Origin: a bacterium
Lineage (GTDB): Bacteria; Actinomycetota; Acidimicrobiia; Spongiisociales; UBA5794
Assembly (NCBI GenBank): GCA_024226255.1
Contig: JAAELU010000748.1
Coordinates: 1-53,019, forward strand
Direction of reading: 5' to 3'
Length of the DNA stretch: 53,019 nt
Position 1 is the stretch's first letter. Each line of letters begins with the position of its first letter. This document shows positions 18,261 to 27,278 of the stretch, one piece after another. Made by a program: the position numbers and the translations under genes. A model generated the notes under the pieces. It saw only the letters and a list, made by a program, of their open reading frames with translations, did not search any database and was not told where the DNA came from.

Positions 18261-20879
18261 GTGGTCACGATGAAGCCAACGTACGAACCGCACGACATCG
18301 AAGCGCGCTGGTATCCGATCTGGGAAGAATCCGGATCCTTTCGACCTGAACTGAACCCCGATGGTGATCCATTCACCATCTCCATTCCTCCTCCAAATGT
18401 CACCGGCGTTCTTCACATGGGCCACGCTCTCGACGGTTCGATTCAGGACGCCATCATTCGTCGCAAGCGGATGCAGGGCTACCAGGCGCTGTGGCTGCCA
18501 GGGATGGACCACGCCGGGATCGCCACGCAGAACGTCGTCGAACGTGAGCTCGCCAAAGAGGGGATGACCCGTCACGACCTGGGCCGCGAGAAGTTCATCG
18601 AGCAGGTTTGGGCCTGGAAGGCTACGTCCGGGGGCACAATCACCAAGCAGATGCGGGCCATGGGGTTCTCATGCGACTGGTCGCGGGAGCGCTTCACCCT
18701 CGATGAAGGTCTGTCTGCTGCGGTCCGCGAAGTGTTCGTCACACTCTATGAAGAGGGCTTGATCTACCGGGGCAATCGCATCATCAATTGGTGTCCCCGC
18801 TGCCACACGGCCATCTCCGATATCGAGGTGGAGTATCAGGACGAAACCGGCACCCTGACGCACATTCGTTATCCCTTCAGTGACGGCGACGGCGACGGCT
18901 ACGTCGAGGTGGCCACAACCCGTCCAGAGACCATGCTCGGCGATACCGCAGTCGCAGTCCATCCCGACGACCCGAGGTACGCCGGCGCCATCGGGCGCAC
19001 CGTCCGCCTGCCGCTCATGGACCGTGACATCCCCATCGTTGCCGATGATGCCGTCGAGATGGAGTTCGGCACCGGTGCAGTCAAGGTGACCCCGGCTCAC
19101 GACCCCCTCGACTTCGAGATCGGCTTGCGTCACGACCTTGAACCGATCCGGGTCATCGATACCGAAGCCAACATCACACCTGCCGGCGGCCGCTTTGCCG
19201 GTATGGATCGGTTCGACGCCCGGGCCGCCGTTGTCGAAGCCCTTGGTGAGCTCGGAGTGCTCGGCGAAATCGAGGACCATCACCACTCGGTCGGGCACTG
19301 TTCGCGCTGCAAGACCGTCATCGAGCCGATGCTCTCATTGCAGTGGTTCGTAAAAGTGCAACCTTTGGTGACGCCCGCGATTGCGGCGGTCAAAGATGGC
19401 CACAGCCGCTTTGTCCCCAAACGGTGGGAGAACAGCTACTTCCCTTGGATGGAGAACCTGCGGGATTGGACGATCAGCCGCCAGCTCTGGTGGGGACACC
19501 GGATCCCGGCTTGGTATTGCAACGACTGCGACAAAGTCATCGTCACCAGAGAGGATCCGGTCGACTGTCCCGATTGTCACGGCACGGTCTACGAGGATGA
19601 GGACGTGCTCGACACTTGGTTCTCTTCGGCACTGTGGCCGTTCTCGACGCTTGGCTGGCCCGAGCAAACCGAAGACCTAGCAACCTTCTACCCGACGAGC
19701 GTGTTGGTCACCGGCTACGACATCATCTACTTCTGGGTGGCGCGGATGCTCAAGATGGGCATCCACTTCACCGGCAAGGCACCGTTTGCCGATATCGCTA
19801 TCCACGGCATGGTTCGTGCCGAGGACGGCCGCAAGATGTCGAAGAGCCTGGGCAACTCGGTCGATCCGCTCGAGCTGGTCGACGAATACGGGGCCGATCC
19901 GTTGCGCCTGTCCCTGCTGCAAGCCGCTGCCCAGGGTGAGGATGTGCCCTTCAGCGAGGAATGGGTCGACGCGGCGCGTCGTTTCGGCAACAAGCTGTGG
20001 AATGCACTGCGTTTCGCAGTCGAACACGTTGGCATCAGCGACGTGCCGGCGAGCGAAGGCTACCCGGCCGATCCGCCGCCGCCGGAGCAGTGGATCCTGT
20101 CACGGCTCCACACCGTGACGGCCGAGTACGACGCCCTCCTCGATGAGTACAAGTTCTCCGACGCGGTAGCGCTCATCTACAACTTTGCTTGGTCTGAGGT
20201 CTTCGATTGGTACCTCGAGATGGCCAAGACGCCGCTCAAGGACGAGTCGCGCTCCGAGGTCACCAAGCAGACGCTTGGCGTCGTCCTGCGCGATCTCCTC
20301 AAATTGCTCCACCCCCTGATGCCGTCGGTGACCGAAGAGCTCTGGTCAGAGCTCGTTGGCGATGGCCTGCTCATCGCCGCCGCATGGCCGCAACCGCCGG
20401 CCCACGAGGTCCCGGCGGGCGTCGGCGACCTCCAAGAGCTGATTATCGGCCTGCGTCGTTTCCGGGCCGAGCACAACCTCGGCGCTAGGAAGCTGGCGCT
20501 GGAGGTCGACCATTCGGGCGGTACTAGTGCCGAGTGGTGGATGGAACAGCTCAGCGCGCTCGGCCGCGTCGACGCGACCGTAACTCGGGCAAGCATCGAC
20601 ACAAAAGCTCAAATCGGCCGTGCCCACATCTCCGCGGGAGACATCCATGCCTACATCCCGCTTGAAGGTGTCATCGACCCTGAGGCCGAGTGCCCCCGTC
20701 TCCGCAAAGCGATCGCGGAAGCTGAGGGCATGCTCAAGGCAACTGAGGGCAAACTCGCCAACAGCAACTTTGTGGAGCGGGCCCCCGACGAGGTCGTCGC
20801 CAAGGAGCGCGCCAAGGCGGCCGAATTCACGGCGACACTGGAGCGCTTGCAGGGGCAGCTCACCGAGTTGGGCTGCTGA
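18261..20879 (+). CDS. valS: Valyl-tRNA synthetase
   Basis: 872 aa class I synthetase that charges tRNA-Val. HMGH (52-55, the HIGH signature) lies in PPPNVTGVLHMGHALD and KMSKS at 525-529. The CP1 editing domain (about 190-330) includes TTRPETMLGDTAVAV and the catalytic domain contains DVLDTWFSSALWP. The anticodon-binding domain and the C-terminal coiled coil (about 805-870) are complete. The start is GTG 18261 with AAAGG 11 bp upstream; ATG 18270 is an alternative. folC follows after 3 bp, as in other actinobacteria. Confidence 0.97.
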   Translation: MVTMKPTYEPHDIEARWYPIWEESGSFRPELNPDGDPFTISIPPPNVTGVLHMGHALDGSIQDAIIRRKRMQGYQALWLPGMDHAGIATQNVVERELAKEGMTRHDLGREKFIEQVWAWKATSGGTITKQMRAMGFSCDWSRERFTLDEGLSAAVREVFVTLYEEGLIYRGNRIINWCPRCHTAISDIEVEYQDETGTLTHIRYPFSDGDGDGYVEVATTRPETMLGDTAVAVHPDDPRYAGAIGRTVRLPLMDRDIPIVADDAVEMEFGTGAVKVTPAHDPLDFEIGLRHDLEPIRVIDTEANITPAGGRFAGMDRFDARAAVVEALGELGVLGEIEDHHHSVGHCSRCKTVIEPMLSLQWFVKVQPLVTPAIAAVKDGHSRFVPKRWENSYFPWMENLRDWTISRQLWWGHRIPAWYCNDCDKVIVTREDPVDCPDCHGTVYEDEDVLDTWFSSALWPFSTLGWPEQTEDLATFYPTSVLVTGYDIIYFWVARMLKMGIHFTGKAPFADIAIHGMVRAEDGRKMSKSLGNSVDPLELVDEYGADPLRLSLLQAAAQGEDVPFSEEWVDAARRFGNKLWNALRFAVEHVGISDVPASEGYPADPPPPEQWILSRLHTVTAEYDALLDEYKFSDAVALIYNFAWSEVFDWYLEMAKTPLKDESRSEVTKQTLGVVLRDLLKLLHPLMPSVTEELWSELVGDGLLIAAAWPQPPAHEVPAGVGDLQELIIGLRRFRAEHNLGARKLALEVDHSGGTSAEWWMEQLSALGRVDATVTRASIDTKAQIGRAHISAGDIHAYIPLEGVIDPEAECPRLRKAIAEAEGMLKATEGKLANSNFVERAPDEVVAKERAKAAEFTATLERLQGQLTELGC

Positions 20880-20882
20880 ACC

Positions 20883-22202
20883 GTGTCAATCAGTCCCCAT
20901 CTGATCGAAACCTATGACGAAGCGGCCGCCTTCTTGGACGCGCGGATCGGTCTTGGCGTGAAGCCGGGCCTAGAGCGAATCGCCGCCGCGATGGACGTGC
21001 TGACCGATCCCCAGGCGTCCTACCCGACGATCCATGTGGCCGGTACCAATGGCAAGACGACGACGGTTCGACTGCTCGACAGCATTCTCACCGCCTCGGG
21101 AATCCACACCGGTACCTATGTCTCGCCCCACCTGCACTCGGTAGAACGCCGCTACAGCTTGGCGCTCGAGCCACTCGATGAGGACACATTCCGCCAAGCA
21201 GTCGCCGATGTTGCTCCCTTCATCGAGCACTACGAGACGACTTCTGGCGAGAAGCTGACCTATTTTGAGACCACGGTCGCCATCGCCTATCAGGCCTTTG
21301 CCGCCGCCGGAGTCGACGTTGCCATCGTTGAGGTGGGCCTGGGCGGGCGGCTCGATGCGACCAATGTTGTTGAGGCCGCCGTCTCCGTTATCACCGGCAT
21401 CGCAATGGATCACATGGAGTATCTGGGTGACACCATCCCGCTGATCGCCGCCGAAAAGGCGGCCATCCTCAAGGAGGACGGCCTTCTGGTGACTGGTCCG
21501 CTGCCCCCTGCGGCTGAGGGGGCCATAACCGCACAGGTTGCCGCCACCGGGTCCAAGTGGATGCGATCCGGGAGCGACTTCGCCCTCACGGATTCGTTCC
21601 GGGCGGTTGGCGGCTGGCATTGCACCGTGGACGGACTCCACGCCGTGTACGAGGATCTGTACCTGCCGTTGCATGGACGGCACCAGGTCGACCACTTGGC
21701 CACCGCGATCGCGGCCGCGGAGGTGTTCCTCGATCAGCCGATCGAGCAGGAGGCCCTGGTGAATGCATTGGCTCAGGTCACCTCGCCAGGTCGACTGGAA
21801 ATCGTGGGCCGCCGCCCGCTGGTGCTCATCGACGGCGCCCACAATGCGCAGGGCCTTGACGGCCTAGCCCAAACAGTGAACGACGAATTCCCAGACACCG
21901 ACCGGGTCCTCGTGGTCGGCTTCCGCGGCGAGCGAGATGTCACCGAGTTGCTCAAGCCACTGTCCGGCCTTTTCGACGAGGTCATCGTGACTGAAGCGGC
22001 AGACAAGATGGCGATTCCCGCCGCCGACGTCGTGGCAGGAGTTCGGGCTGCATTCGGCCCGGATGTCTCGATCGAAACTGCAACGCCGGTGTCGCAGGCG
22101 CTAACGGAGGCGCTCCACCTCGTTGGCGAGGATGACATGGTGGTCGTGACAGGCTCGCTGTACGTGGTCAGTGATGCCCGTGATCGGATGCTTACCGACT
22201 GA
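20883..22202 (+). CDS. folC: Folylpolyglutamate/dihydrofolate synthase
   Basis: 439 aa, Mur-ligase family. ATP loop HVAGTNGKTTTVRLLD (about 51-66); the family segment YFETTVAIAYQAFAAAGVDVAIVEVGLGGRLDATNV is split over about 121-164; and the GIAMDHMEYLGDTIPLIAAEKAAI segment is typical of FolC. It adds glutamates to folates and may also make dihydrofolate. GTG start at 20883, three bases after the valS stop, so translation is probably coupled. Confidence 0.95.
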   Translation: MSISPHLIETYDEAAAFLDARIGLGVKPGLERIAAAMDVLTDPQASYPTIHVAGTNGKTTTVRLLDSILTASGIHTGTYVSPHLHSVERRYSLALEPLDEDTFRQAVADVAPFIEHYETTSGEKLTYFETTVAIAYQAFAAAGVDVAIVEVGLGGRLDATNVVEAAVSVITGIAMDHMEYLGDTIPLIAAEKAAILKEDGLLVTGPLPPAAEGAITAQVAATGSKWMRSGSDFALTDSFRAVGGWHCTVDGLHAVYEDLYLPLHGRHQVDHLATAIAAAEVFLDQPIEQEALVNALAQVTSPGRLEIVGRRPLVLIDGAHNAQGLDGLAQTVNDEFPDTDRVLVVGFRGERDVTELLKPLSGLFDEVIVTEAADKMAIPAADVVAGVRAAFGPDVSIETATPVSQALTEALHLVGEDDMVVVTGSLYVVSDARDRMLTD

Positions 22203-22269
22203 CTCTGCCCGTCGCGGTTTCGCTACCATCCGGCGCTGCAACTTCCACCAGAACATGAGGCTCTAATCG

Positions 22270-22674
22270 ATGGCTGTCGAAAACACTTACGTCATGGTCA
22301 AGCCGGACGGCGTAGCTCGCGGGCTCGTCGGCGAGGTAATCGGCCGACTCGAGCGCAAAGGGCTGAAGCTCGAAAAGATGCGCATGCTCACGATCACAGA
22401 GGAACTGGCCGGCCGCCACTACGGCGAGCACGTGGACAAGCCGTTCTTCGGTGACCTCGTTGAGTTCATCACGAGTGGTCCCGTAGTGGCGATGCAGTGG
22501 TCGGGCGAGGGCGCCGTCGCTGTCGCCCGTACCTTGATGGGTGTTACCAACCCCGCGGAGGCGGCGCCCGGCACGATCCGCGGCGACTACGGCCTCGAGA
22601 TCACGTTCAACATCATTCATGGCTCAGACAGCGTCGAGAGCGCTGAGCGCGAGCTCGGGATATTCTTCGGGTAA
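22270..22674 (+). CDS. ndk: Nucleoside diphosphate kinase
   Basis: 134 aa, full length. [20 protein letters not shown] at the N-terminus and catalytic His117 in NIIHGSDS, which carries the phosphate between NTP and NDP. It lies 67 bp after folC. A long perfect inverted repeat follows the stop and probably ends this unit. Confidence 0.97.
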   Translation: MAVENTYVMVKPDGVARGLVGEVIGRLERKGLKLEKMRMLTITEELAGRHYGEHVDKPFFGDLVEFITSGPVVAMQWSGEGAVAVARTLMGVTNPAEAAPGTIRGDYGLEITFNIIHGSDSVESAERELGIFFG

Positions 22675-22683
22675 GAAGGCTCT

Positions 22684-22743
22684 GTAGCCCGTATCACGTA
22701 TCACGTAGCACGAGAATCAGTCGTGATACGTGATACGGGCTAC
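22684..22743. terminator. Perfect 22-bp inverted repeat after ndk (GTATCACG type)
   Basis: Arms 22684-22705 (GTAGCCCGTATCACGTATCA...) and 22722-22743 are exact reverse complements over 22 bp, with a 16-nt spacer. Each arm is itself built from tandem GTATCAC units, and another GTGATAC follows. It starts 9 bp after the ndk stop. No T-tract follows. Terminator or processing hairpin made from a repeat. Confidence 0.65.
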
Positions 22744-22828
22744 GTGATACCCAACTTTCCTTTGGTGCCTAGCAACCGCGGATGTCTACACTTACGAATT
22801 CGCGAACTCGACCTCTAGAGGGTTTCTG

Positions 22829-23860
22829 TTGAACGACATCTTCTCCTTTACCAGCCGTGACATGGCGATCGACCTCGGTACCGCAAATACCCTGGTCTTT
22901 GTGCGCGGTATGGGCATCGTTCTCAACGAGCCATCGGTGGTTGCGATCAATACGCGCGACAATCGACCACTCGAAGTGGGAATGGAAGCCAAACGAATGA
23001 TCGGACGCACGCCGTCCTACATTCAGGCCATCCGGCCGCTGCGCAACGGGGTGATCGCTGACTTCGATATCACCGAGAAGATGCTGCGCTACTTCATCGA
23101 CAAAGTGAAGACCGGTCGATTTGGCACCAAGCCGCGGATCGTTATCTGCGTGCCGTCCGGAATCACCGCCGTCGAGCGTCGGGCGGTGGAAGAGGCCGCT
23201 TATCACGCTGGGGCGCGCCGGGCGTACACGATTGAGGAACCGATGGCTGCAGCTATCGGAGTCGGACTGCCCGTCCACGAGCCGGCCGGCTCGATGGTTG
23301 TCGACATGGGTGGAGGGACCACCGAGGTCGCCGTTATCTCACTGGGCGGCATCGTTGTCTCCAAGAGCATCCGCATCGGAGGAGACGAGCTCGACGAGTC
23401 GATCATTTCCTGGGTGAAGAAGGAATACAATTTGATGCTCGGCGAGCGCACCGCCGAGCAGGTCAAGATGGCCATCGGATCTGCCTTTCCGTACGAGGAT
23501 GAGCCCGCCGCGGAAGTCCGGGGACGCGACCTCATCACGGGGCTTCCCAAGACGATCGTTCTTTCGAGCCACGATGTGCGTGAAGCGATCGAAGAGCCAA
23601 CCCAGTCGATCGTCGATGCGGTCAAACTGACTCTCGACAAGACGCCGCCGGAGTTGGCCGCCGACATCATGGAGCGCGGCATCGTGCTCACCGGCGGTGG
23701 CGCCCTGTTGCGAGGGCTCAACCAGCGCCTCGCCAACGAGACCGGCATGCCGATCATTACGGCTGACCGGCCGCTGCAGTCCGTGGTTCTTGGTTCCGGC
23801 GCCTGCCTCGAGGAGTTCGAGGTCCTGCACGTCGTTCTGCAGTCGAGCGGTCGGGGATAG
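22829..23860 (+). CDS. mreB: Rod-shape determining actin homologue MreB
   Basis: 343 aa. Actin-fold phosphate loops DLGTANTLVFVRG (about 14-26) and VVDMGGGTTEVAVISLGG (about 157-174), the adenosine motif GIVLTGGGALLRGL (about 284-297), and EEPMAAAIGVGLPV. TTG start at 22829 after AGAGGG. It forms membrane-associated filaments that position the elongation machinery encoded downstream. Head of mreB-mreC-mreD-mrdA-rodA. Confidence 0.97.
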   Translation: MNDIFSFTSRDMAIDLGTANTLVFVRGMGIVLNEPSVVAINTRDNRPLEVGMEAKRMIGRTPSYIQAIRPLRNGVIADFDITEKMLRYFIDKVKTGRFGTKPRIVICVPSGITAVERRAVEEAAYHAGARRAYTIEEPMAAAIGVGLPVHEPAGSMVVDMGGGTTEVAVISLGGIVVSKSIRIGGDELDESIISWVKKEYNLMLGERTAEQVKMAIGSAFPYEDEPAAEVRGRDLITGLPKTIVLSSHDVREAIEEPTQSIVDAVKLTLDKTPPELAADIMERGIVLTGGGALLRGLNQRLANETGMPIITADRPLQSVVLGSGACLEEFEVLHVVLQSSGRG

Positions 23861-23912
23861 CCGGCTGCGCGCAGCCCACCCGGCTGCCTAGTCCCGCCCC
23901 CCGATAGGCACC

Positions 23913-24803
23913 ATGGAGTCATTCCGAAGATTCGACCGCTCCACCTCCCTGTTCATCGGCCTTTTGATCGTGTCATTCCTCGTGGCGACGGTCGACGTTC
24001 GCTCCCAAGGCGCCGGGATCGGTGACACGCTGCGAGACGGCACTCAGACCCTGTTCGCTCCACTCCAGGATGCAGTTTCGATCGTGACTCGCCCGATCGT
24101 GGGATTTGTCGACGGCATTTCCAACATTGCCGGGCTTCGTGAGGAGAATGAACGGCTGCGTGACCAGGTCGGCGAGCTCGAGGCCCAGGTGCAAGATGTT
24201 GTCGGCCTGCAAAACCGGCTCGAGGAGCTCGAGAGAATCAACGGCCTCGACCCGCCGGGAGACCTGCTTGCGATCACCGCCAGCATCTTCTCTGTGGGGG
24301 TTACCGGCTTCGACCATATTCGTTGGATCGATCGCGGATCTGATAATGGCGTGGTCCCCGGCCACACCGTTGTCGACGAGGACGGGCTGGTGGGCCGCGT
24401 CGACTTTGTCACCGCCACGCGGGCTCGAGTCCGCCTGATCAGCGACCCCCGCAACGGCGTCGGTGTGCGCGATCTCGTTACCAATGAGACCGGCGTGGTC
24501 GAGGGGCAGGGGTCCGGTCTCTTGCGGCTGCGGATGTTCAATGCCCAGGAATCGGTCGAGGAAGGCCACCTCATAGTCACGCAGGGCGGGCGTTACGCTC
24601 CGGGCATCGTCGTAGGGCGAGTCGCCGAGTCGGCGTCCTCGGAGGCCGGTTTCTCGCTGATCACGGATGTGACTCCAGCCGTCGACTTCACACGCATCGA
24701 CTTTGTGAAGGTCATCGTTGGCTGGCTGCCGAGCGAATTTGCCGCTCCCGACGAGCCGAGCGACCCGATTCCTGAGCTTCCCGATCCCTTCGAGGGGAAC
24801 TGA
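23913..24803 (+). CDS. mreC: Rod-shape determining protein MreC
   Basis: 296 aa. Short cytoplasmic start (MESFRRFDRS), one TM (about 12-28), a coiled coil (about 70-110; LREENERLRDQVGELEAQVQ) and a two-barrel periplasmic region (about 115-270; SIFSVGVTGFDHIRWIDRGSDNGVVPGH). It links MreB to PBP2 and RodA outside the membrane. It lies 52 bp after mreB, and its stop overlaps the mreD start (TGATG). Confidence 0.95.
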   Translation: MESFRRFDRSTSLFIGLLIVSFLVATVDVRSQGAGIGDTLRDGTQTLFAPLQDAVSIVTRPIVGFVDGISNIAGLREENERLRDQVGELEAQVQDVVGLQNRLEELERINGLDPPGDLLAITASIFSVGVTGFDHIRWIDRGSDNGVVPGHTVVDEDGLVGRVDFVTATRARVRLISDPRNGVGVRDLVTNETGVVEGQGSGLLRLRMFNAQESVEEGHLIVTQGGRYAPGIVVGRVAESASSEAGFSLITDVTPAVDFTRIDFVKVIVGWLPSEFAAPDEPSDPIPELPDPFEGN

Positions 24804-25312
24804 TGACGGGTAGGCACATCATCTATGCCCTCTTGCTGTCTGTGGCCGGTCTGCTCATTCAGACAACTCTGTTTGGAGAAAGCAGGATCAATCCTTTCGG
24901 CGCGGCTCCCAACGTCGTGCTGTTGCTGATCATTGTCAGCGCCGCACATCTCGAGGCAGAGCCTGCCCTGCTCGTCGCATTCACGGCCGGACTACTGATG
25001 GACCTGCTCGGGGGTTCGACGATCGGGATGTGGGCCATCTCGTTCCTCGTGGTCGCCTACGTGACCCTGCGGGTCCGGCGCCGCATCGATGATGGCCTCC
25101 TCGTCGTGGCCGCAGGAGTGCTGGGCCTCTCGGTCCTGGGGCAAGCGGTATTTTCGATCATCGGTACTCTGTTTGGGCAACAGGTGTTCGCCGATCCCGG
25201 GTGGTACCGCCAAATCGTGCTTCCGTCTCTGTACAACATCGTCTTAGCCATCGTGCTAATCCCAATCGTGTCGCGGATAATGGGCGGCAGCGACACCAGG
25301 CGGCTGGTGTGA
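24803..25312 (+). CDS. mreD: Rod-shape determining protein MreD
   Basis: 169 aa integral membrane protein with about five hydrophobic segments (HIIYALLLSVAGLLIQTTLF, APNVVLLLIIVSAAH, LLVAFTAGLLMDLLGG, WAISFLVVAYVTLRV, ILVLGQAVF-like and IVLAIVLIPIVS). The GLLMDLLGGSTIGMWA stretch matches the MreD core. ATG overlaps the mreC stop; mrdA starts one base after its stop. Confidence 0.92.
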   Translation: MTGRHIIYALLLSVAGLLIQTTLFGESRINPFGAAPNVVLLLIIVSAAHLEAEPALLVAFTAGLLMDLLGGSTIGMWAISFLVVAYVTLRVRRRIDDGLLVVAAGVLGLSVLGQAVFSIIGTLFGQQVFADPGWYRQIVLPSLYNIVLAIVLIPIVSRIMGGSDTRRLV

Positions 25313-25313
25313 G

Positions 25314-27278
25314 ATGAACCTCGGTTGGCGACTCGGTGCTTTGGCCCTCACTTTCGCGGTGCTCTTTGGAGTGCTGGCTCTGAAGATGTGGACGATCCAG
25401 GTGACCGCGACGTCGACCTTTGTTGAGGCGGCCCAGAACAATCTGGTGAAGTTCGTCGAGACGCCGGCGCCTCGGGGCCAGATCCGAGACATCAACGGCA
25501 ATCTGCTCGCCGATAACCGCAATGCGCGGGTGGCCGTGATCGAGGGAGCACTCGTCACCCGTGGCGGAGAGGACCTTCTGGTTCGGAACCTGGCGGCTTT
25601 CTCGGGACGTCCCGCATCGGAGATCAAGGAGCTCGTCGATGAGGCCCGGCGCCGCGGCGACCGCATCGAAGTCGTCAGTGAGCTGACCGACGAACAGGTC
25701 GTTTTCCTTTCGGAGCACCATGAGGACTTTGTTGGGGTCCGCATTGTCGACACGCCGGTACGGGTGTATGTCGACGGCAAGCTGGCAGCCGATGTCATTG
25801 GATATATCGGCCGGCCCAACGCCGACGACCTCGAGAAGCCGGGCGTCAAACCAACCGACGTACTTGGCAAGGCGGGCGTAGAGCGCCAGTACGACGGGGT
25901 CATTCGTGGCGAGTCGGGTCGCATCGGCTATCGCATCAATGCCCGCGGTGAGATTCTCGCCCAACTCAGCGAGGACCTGCCGTCGCCGGGAAGCACGGTG
26001 TACCTCACGATCGACAGTGAAGTGCAAACGATTCTCAACTCGTCGCTCGAACAAGGTTTGCTCAACGCCCGCGAGCAATATCGCGTTGGGGGTTGTGTCC
26101 CCGGCGATGAGGACATTGGCTGTCCGGTGCGTGCCGTTGGCCTGGTGCTCGACGCTACCGATGGGGCTGTTGTTGCCATGTCGTCCGTCCCGTCGTTCGA
26201 CCCCAACATCTTTGTAGAAGGAGTCTCCGAGGATGAGTGGGCCCGCCTCAATTCGCAGGCGGTATTCAACAACTTCGCCATCCAAGGTCTGTACGCACCG
26301 GCGTCAACATTCAAGACGGTCGCATATGTCGCCGCCTTGGAGGAAGGGATCTTTCCGCAAGACGTCACCCACGATGAAGACAACGGTTACATATGCGACG
26401 GCCTTCTCGAATTCCGGTTCAACGACGGCAGTCCGCAGCTCTATCGCGACTGGTTGGCCGGCGGTCATGGCGCAATCAACCTGCATGACGCCCTCCACCA
26501 GTCGTGTGACCTCTACTTCTGGGAGATCGCGCTCAAGGTGTGGAGCGGGCGTGGCACCGAGTTCGAGCAGGACTTGCTTCAGCAATGGGCTCGGAAGTTT
26601 GGCTTCGACTCGCAGACCGGCATCGATCTCCCCTTCGAGCGCGGCGGGCTGATCCCCGACCAGGAGTGGTTCGACAATGCGCAGGTAGAGACACCCCTCC
26701 TGGTGCGTGACACCCCGTGGGCCGGTGGTGACGTGATGAACATCGTCATCGGGCAGGGTTCGGTATTGGCCACCCCACTACAGATGGCGAATGCGTATGC
26801 GGCCATGGTCAACGGCGGCACGCTGTGGCAGCCCCGGGTGGTCGATCACGTCGAAACCGCCGAGGGAACAATCCTCCCGAACACGCCGGTCGCTGTCAGG
26901 GACATCGGCATGGATGACAGGACAATTCAGCTACTGCGCCGGGATCTGCAGCAGGTCATCAACGGTCCTAGCGGAACGGCTCGCACGGCGTTTGCCGACT
27001 TCGGCGACAACGTCGAACTCGTCGGCGGCAAGACCGGTACCGGGGAGGTCATCAAACGCAACGAAGACAATGCCGACGAGATCCTGCGAGACGTCGACGA
27101 CGCCCTCTTCGTCGGTGTCGCTCCGATCAACAACCCCAAGTATGTGGTTGTGATTGTGATCGAGCGGGGCGGCTCCGGAGGCCGCTTCGCCGCCCCAATT
27201 GCGGCACGGGTACTCCAGTTCCTACTCAACGGAATCGAGGGCGTCTCTGACGTCGGTTCCGGTGCGGAAGCCGACTGA
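25314..27278 (+). CDS. mrdA: Penicillin-binding protein 2 (elongasome transpeptidase)
   Basis: 654 aa class B PBP. N-terminal TM (about 5-24), pedestal/dimerisation domain with APRGQIRDINGNLLADN (about 51-67), then the transpeptidase domain: nucleophile Ser331 in STFK (331-334), SCD (397-399) as the second motif and KTGTGE (573-578). SxD in place of SxN is normal for PBP2-type enzymes. It cross-links peptidoglycan for lateral growth together with RodA, whose start overlaps its stop (TGATG). Confidence 0.95.
   Translation: MNLGWRLGALALTFAVLFGVLALKMWTIQVTATSTFVEAAQNNLVKFVETPAPRGQIRDINGNLLADNRNARVAVIEGALVTRGGEDLLVRNLAAFSGRPASEIKELVDEARRRGDRIEVVSELTDEQVVFLSEHHEDFVGVRIVDTPVRVYVDGKLAADVIGYIGRPNADDLEKPGVKPTDVLGKAGVERQYDGVIRGESGRIGYRINARGEILAQLSEDLPSPGSTVYLTIDSEVQTILNSSLEQGLLNAREQYRVGGCVPGDEDIGCPVRAVGLVLDATDGAVVAMSSVPSFDPNIFVEGVSEDEWARLNSQAVFNNFAIQGLYAPASTFKTVAYVAALEEGIFPQDVTHDEDNGYICDGLLEFRFNDGSPQLYRDWLAGGHGAINLHDALHQSCDLYFWEIALKVWSGRGTEFEQDLLQQWARKFGFDSQTGIDLPFERGGLIPDQEWFDNAQVETPLLVRDTPWAGGDVMNIVIGQGSVLATPLQMANAYAAMVNGGTLWQPRVVDHVETAEGTILPNTPVAVRDIGMDDRTIQLLRRDLQQVINGPSGTARTAFADFGDNVELVGGKTGTGEVIKRNEDNADEILRDVDDALFVGVAPINNPKYVVVIVIERGGSGGRFAAPIAARVLQFLLNGIEGVSDVGSGAEAD

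Noticed and set aside
26502-26510. Loss of the SxN motif in PBP2
   Set aside because: SxD at this position is known in PBP2-type enzymes; the other motifs are intact, so this is not decay.
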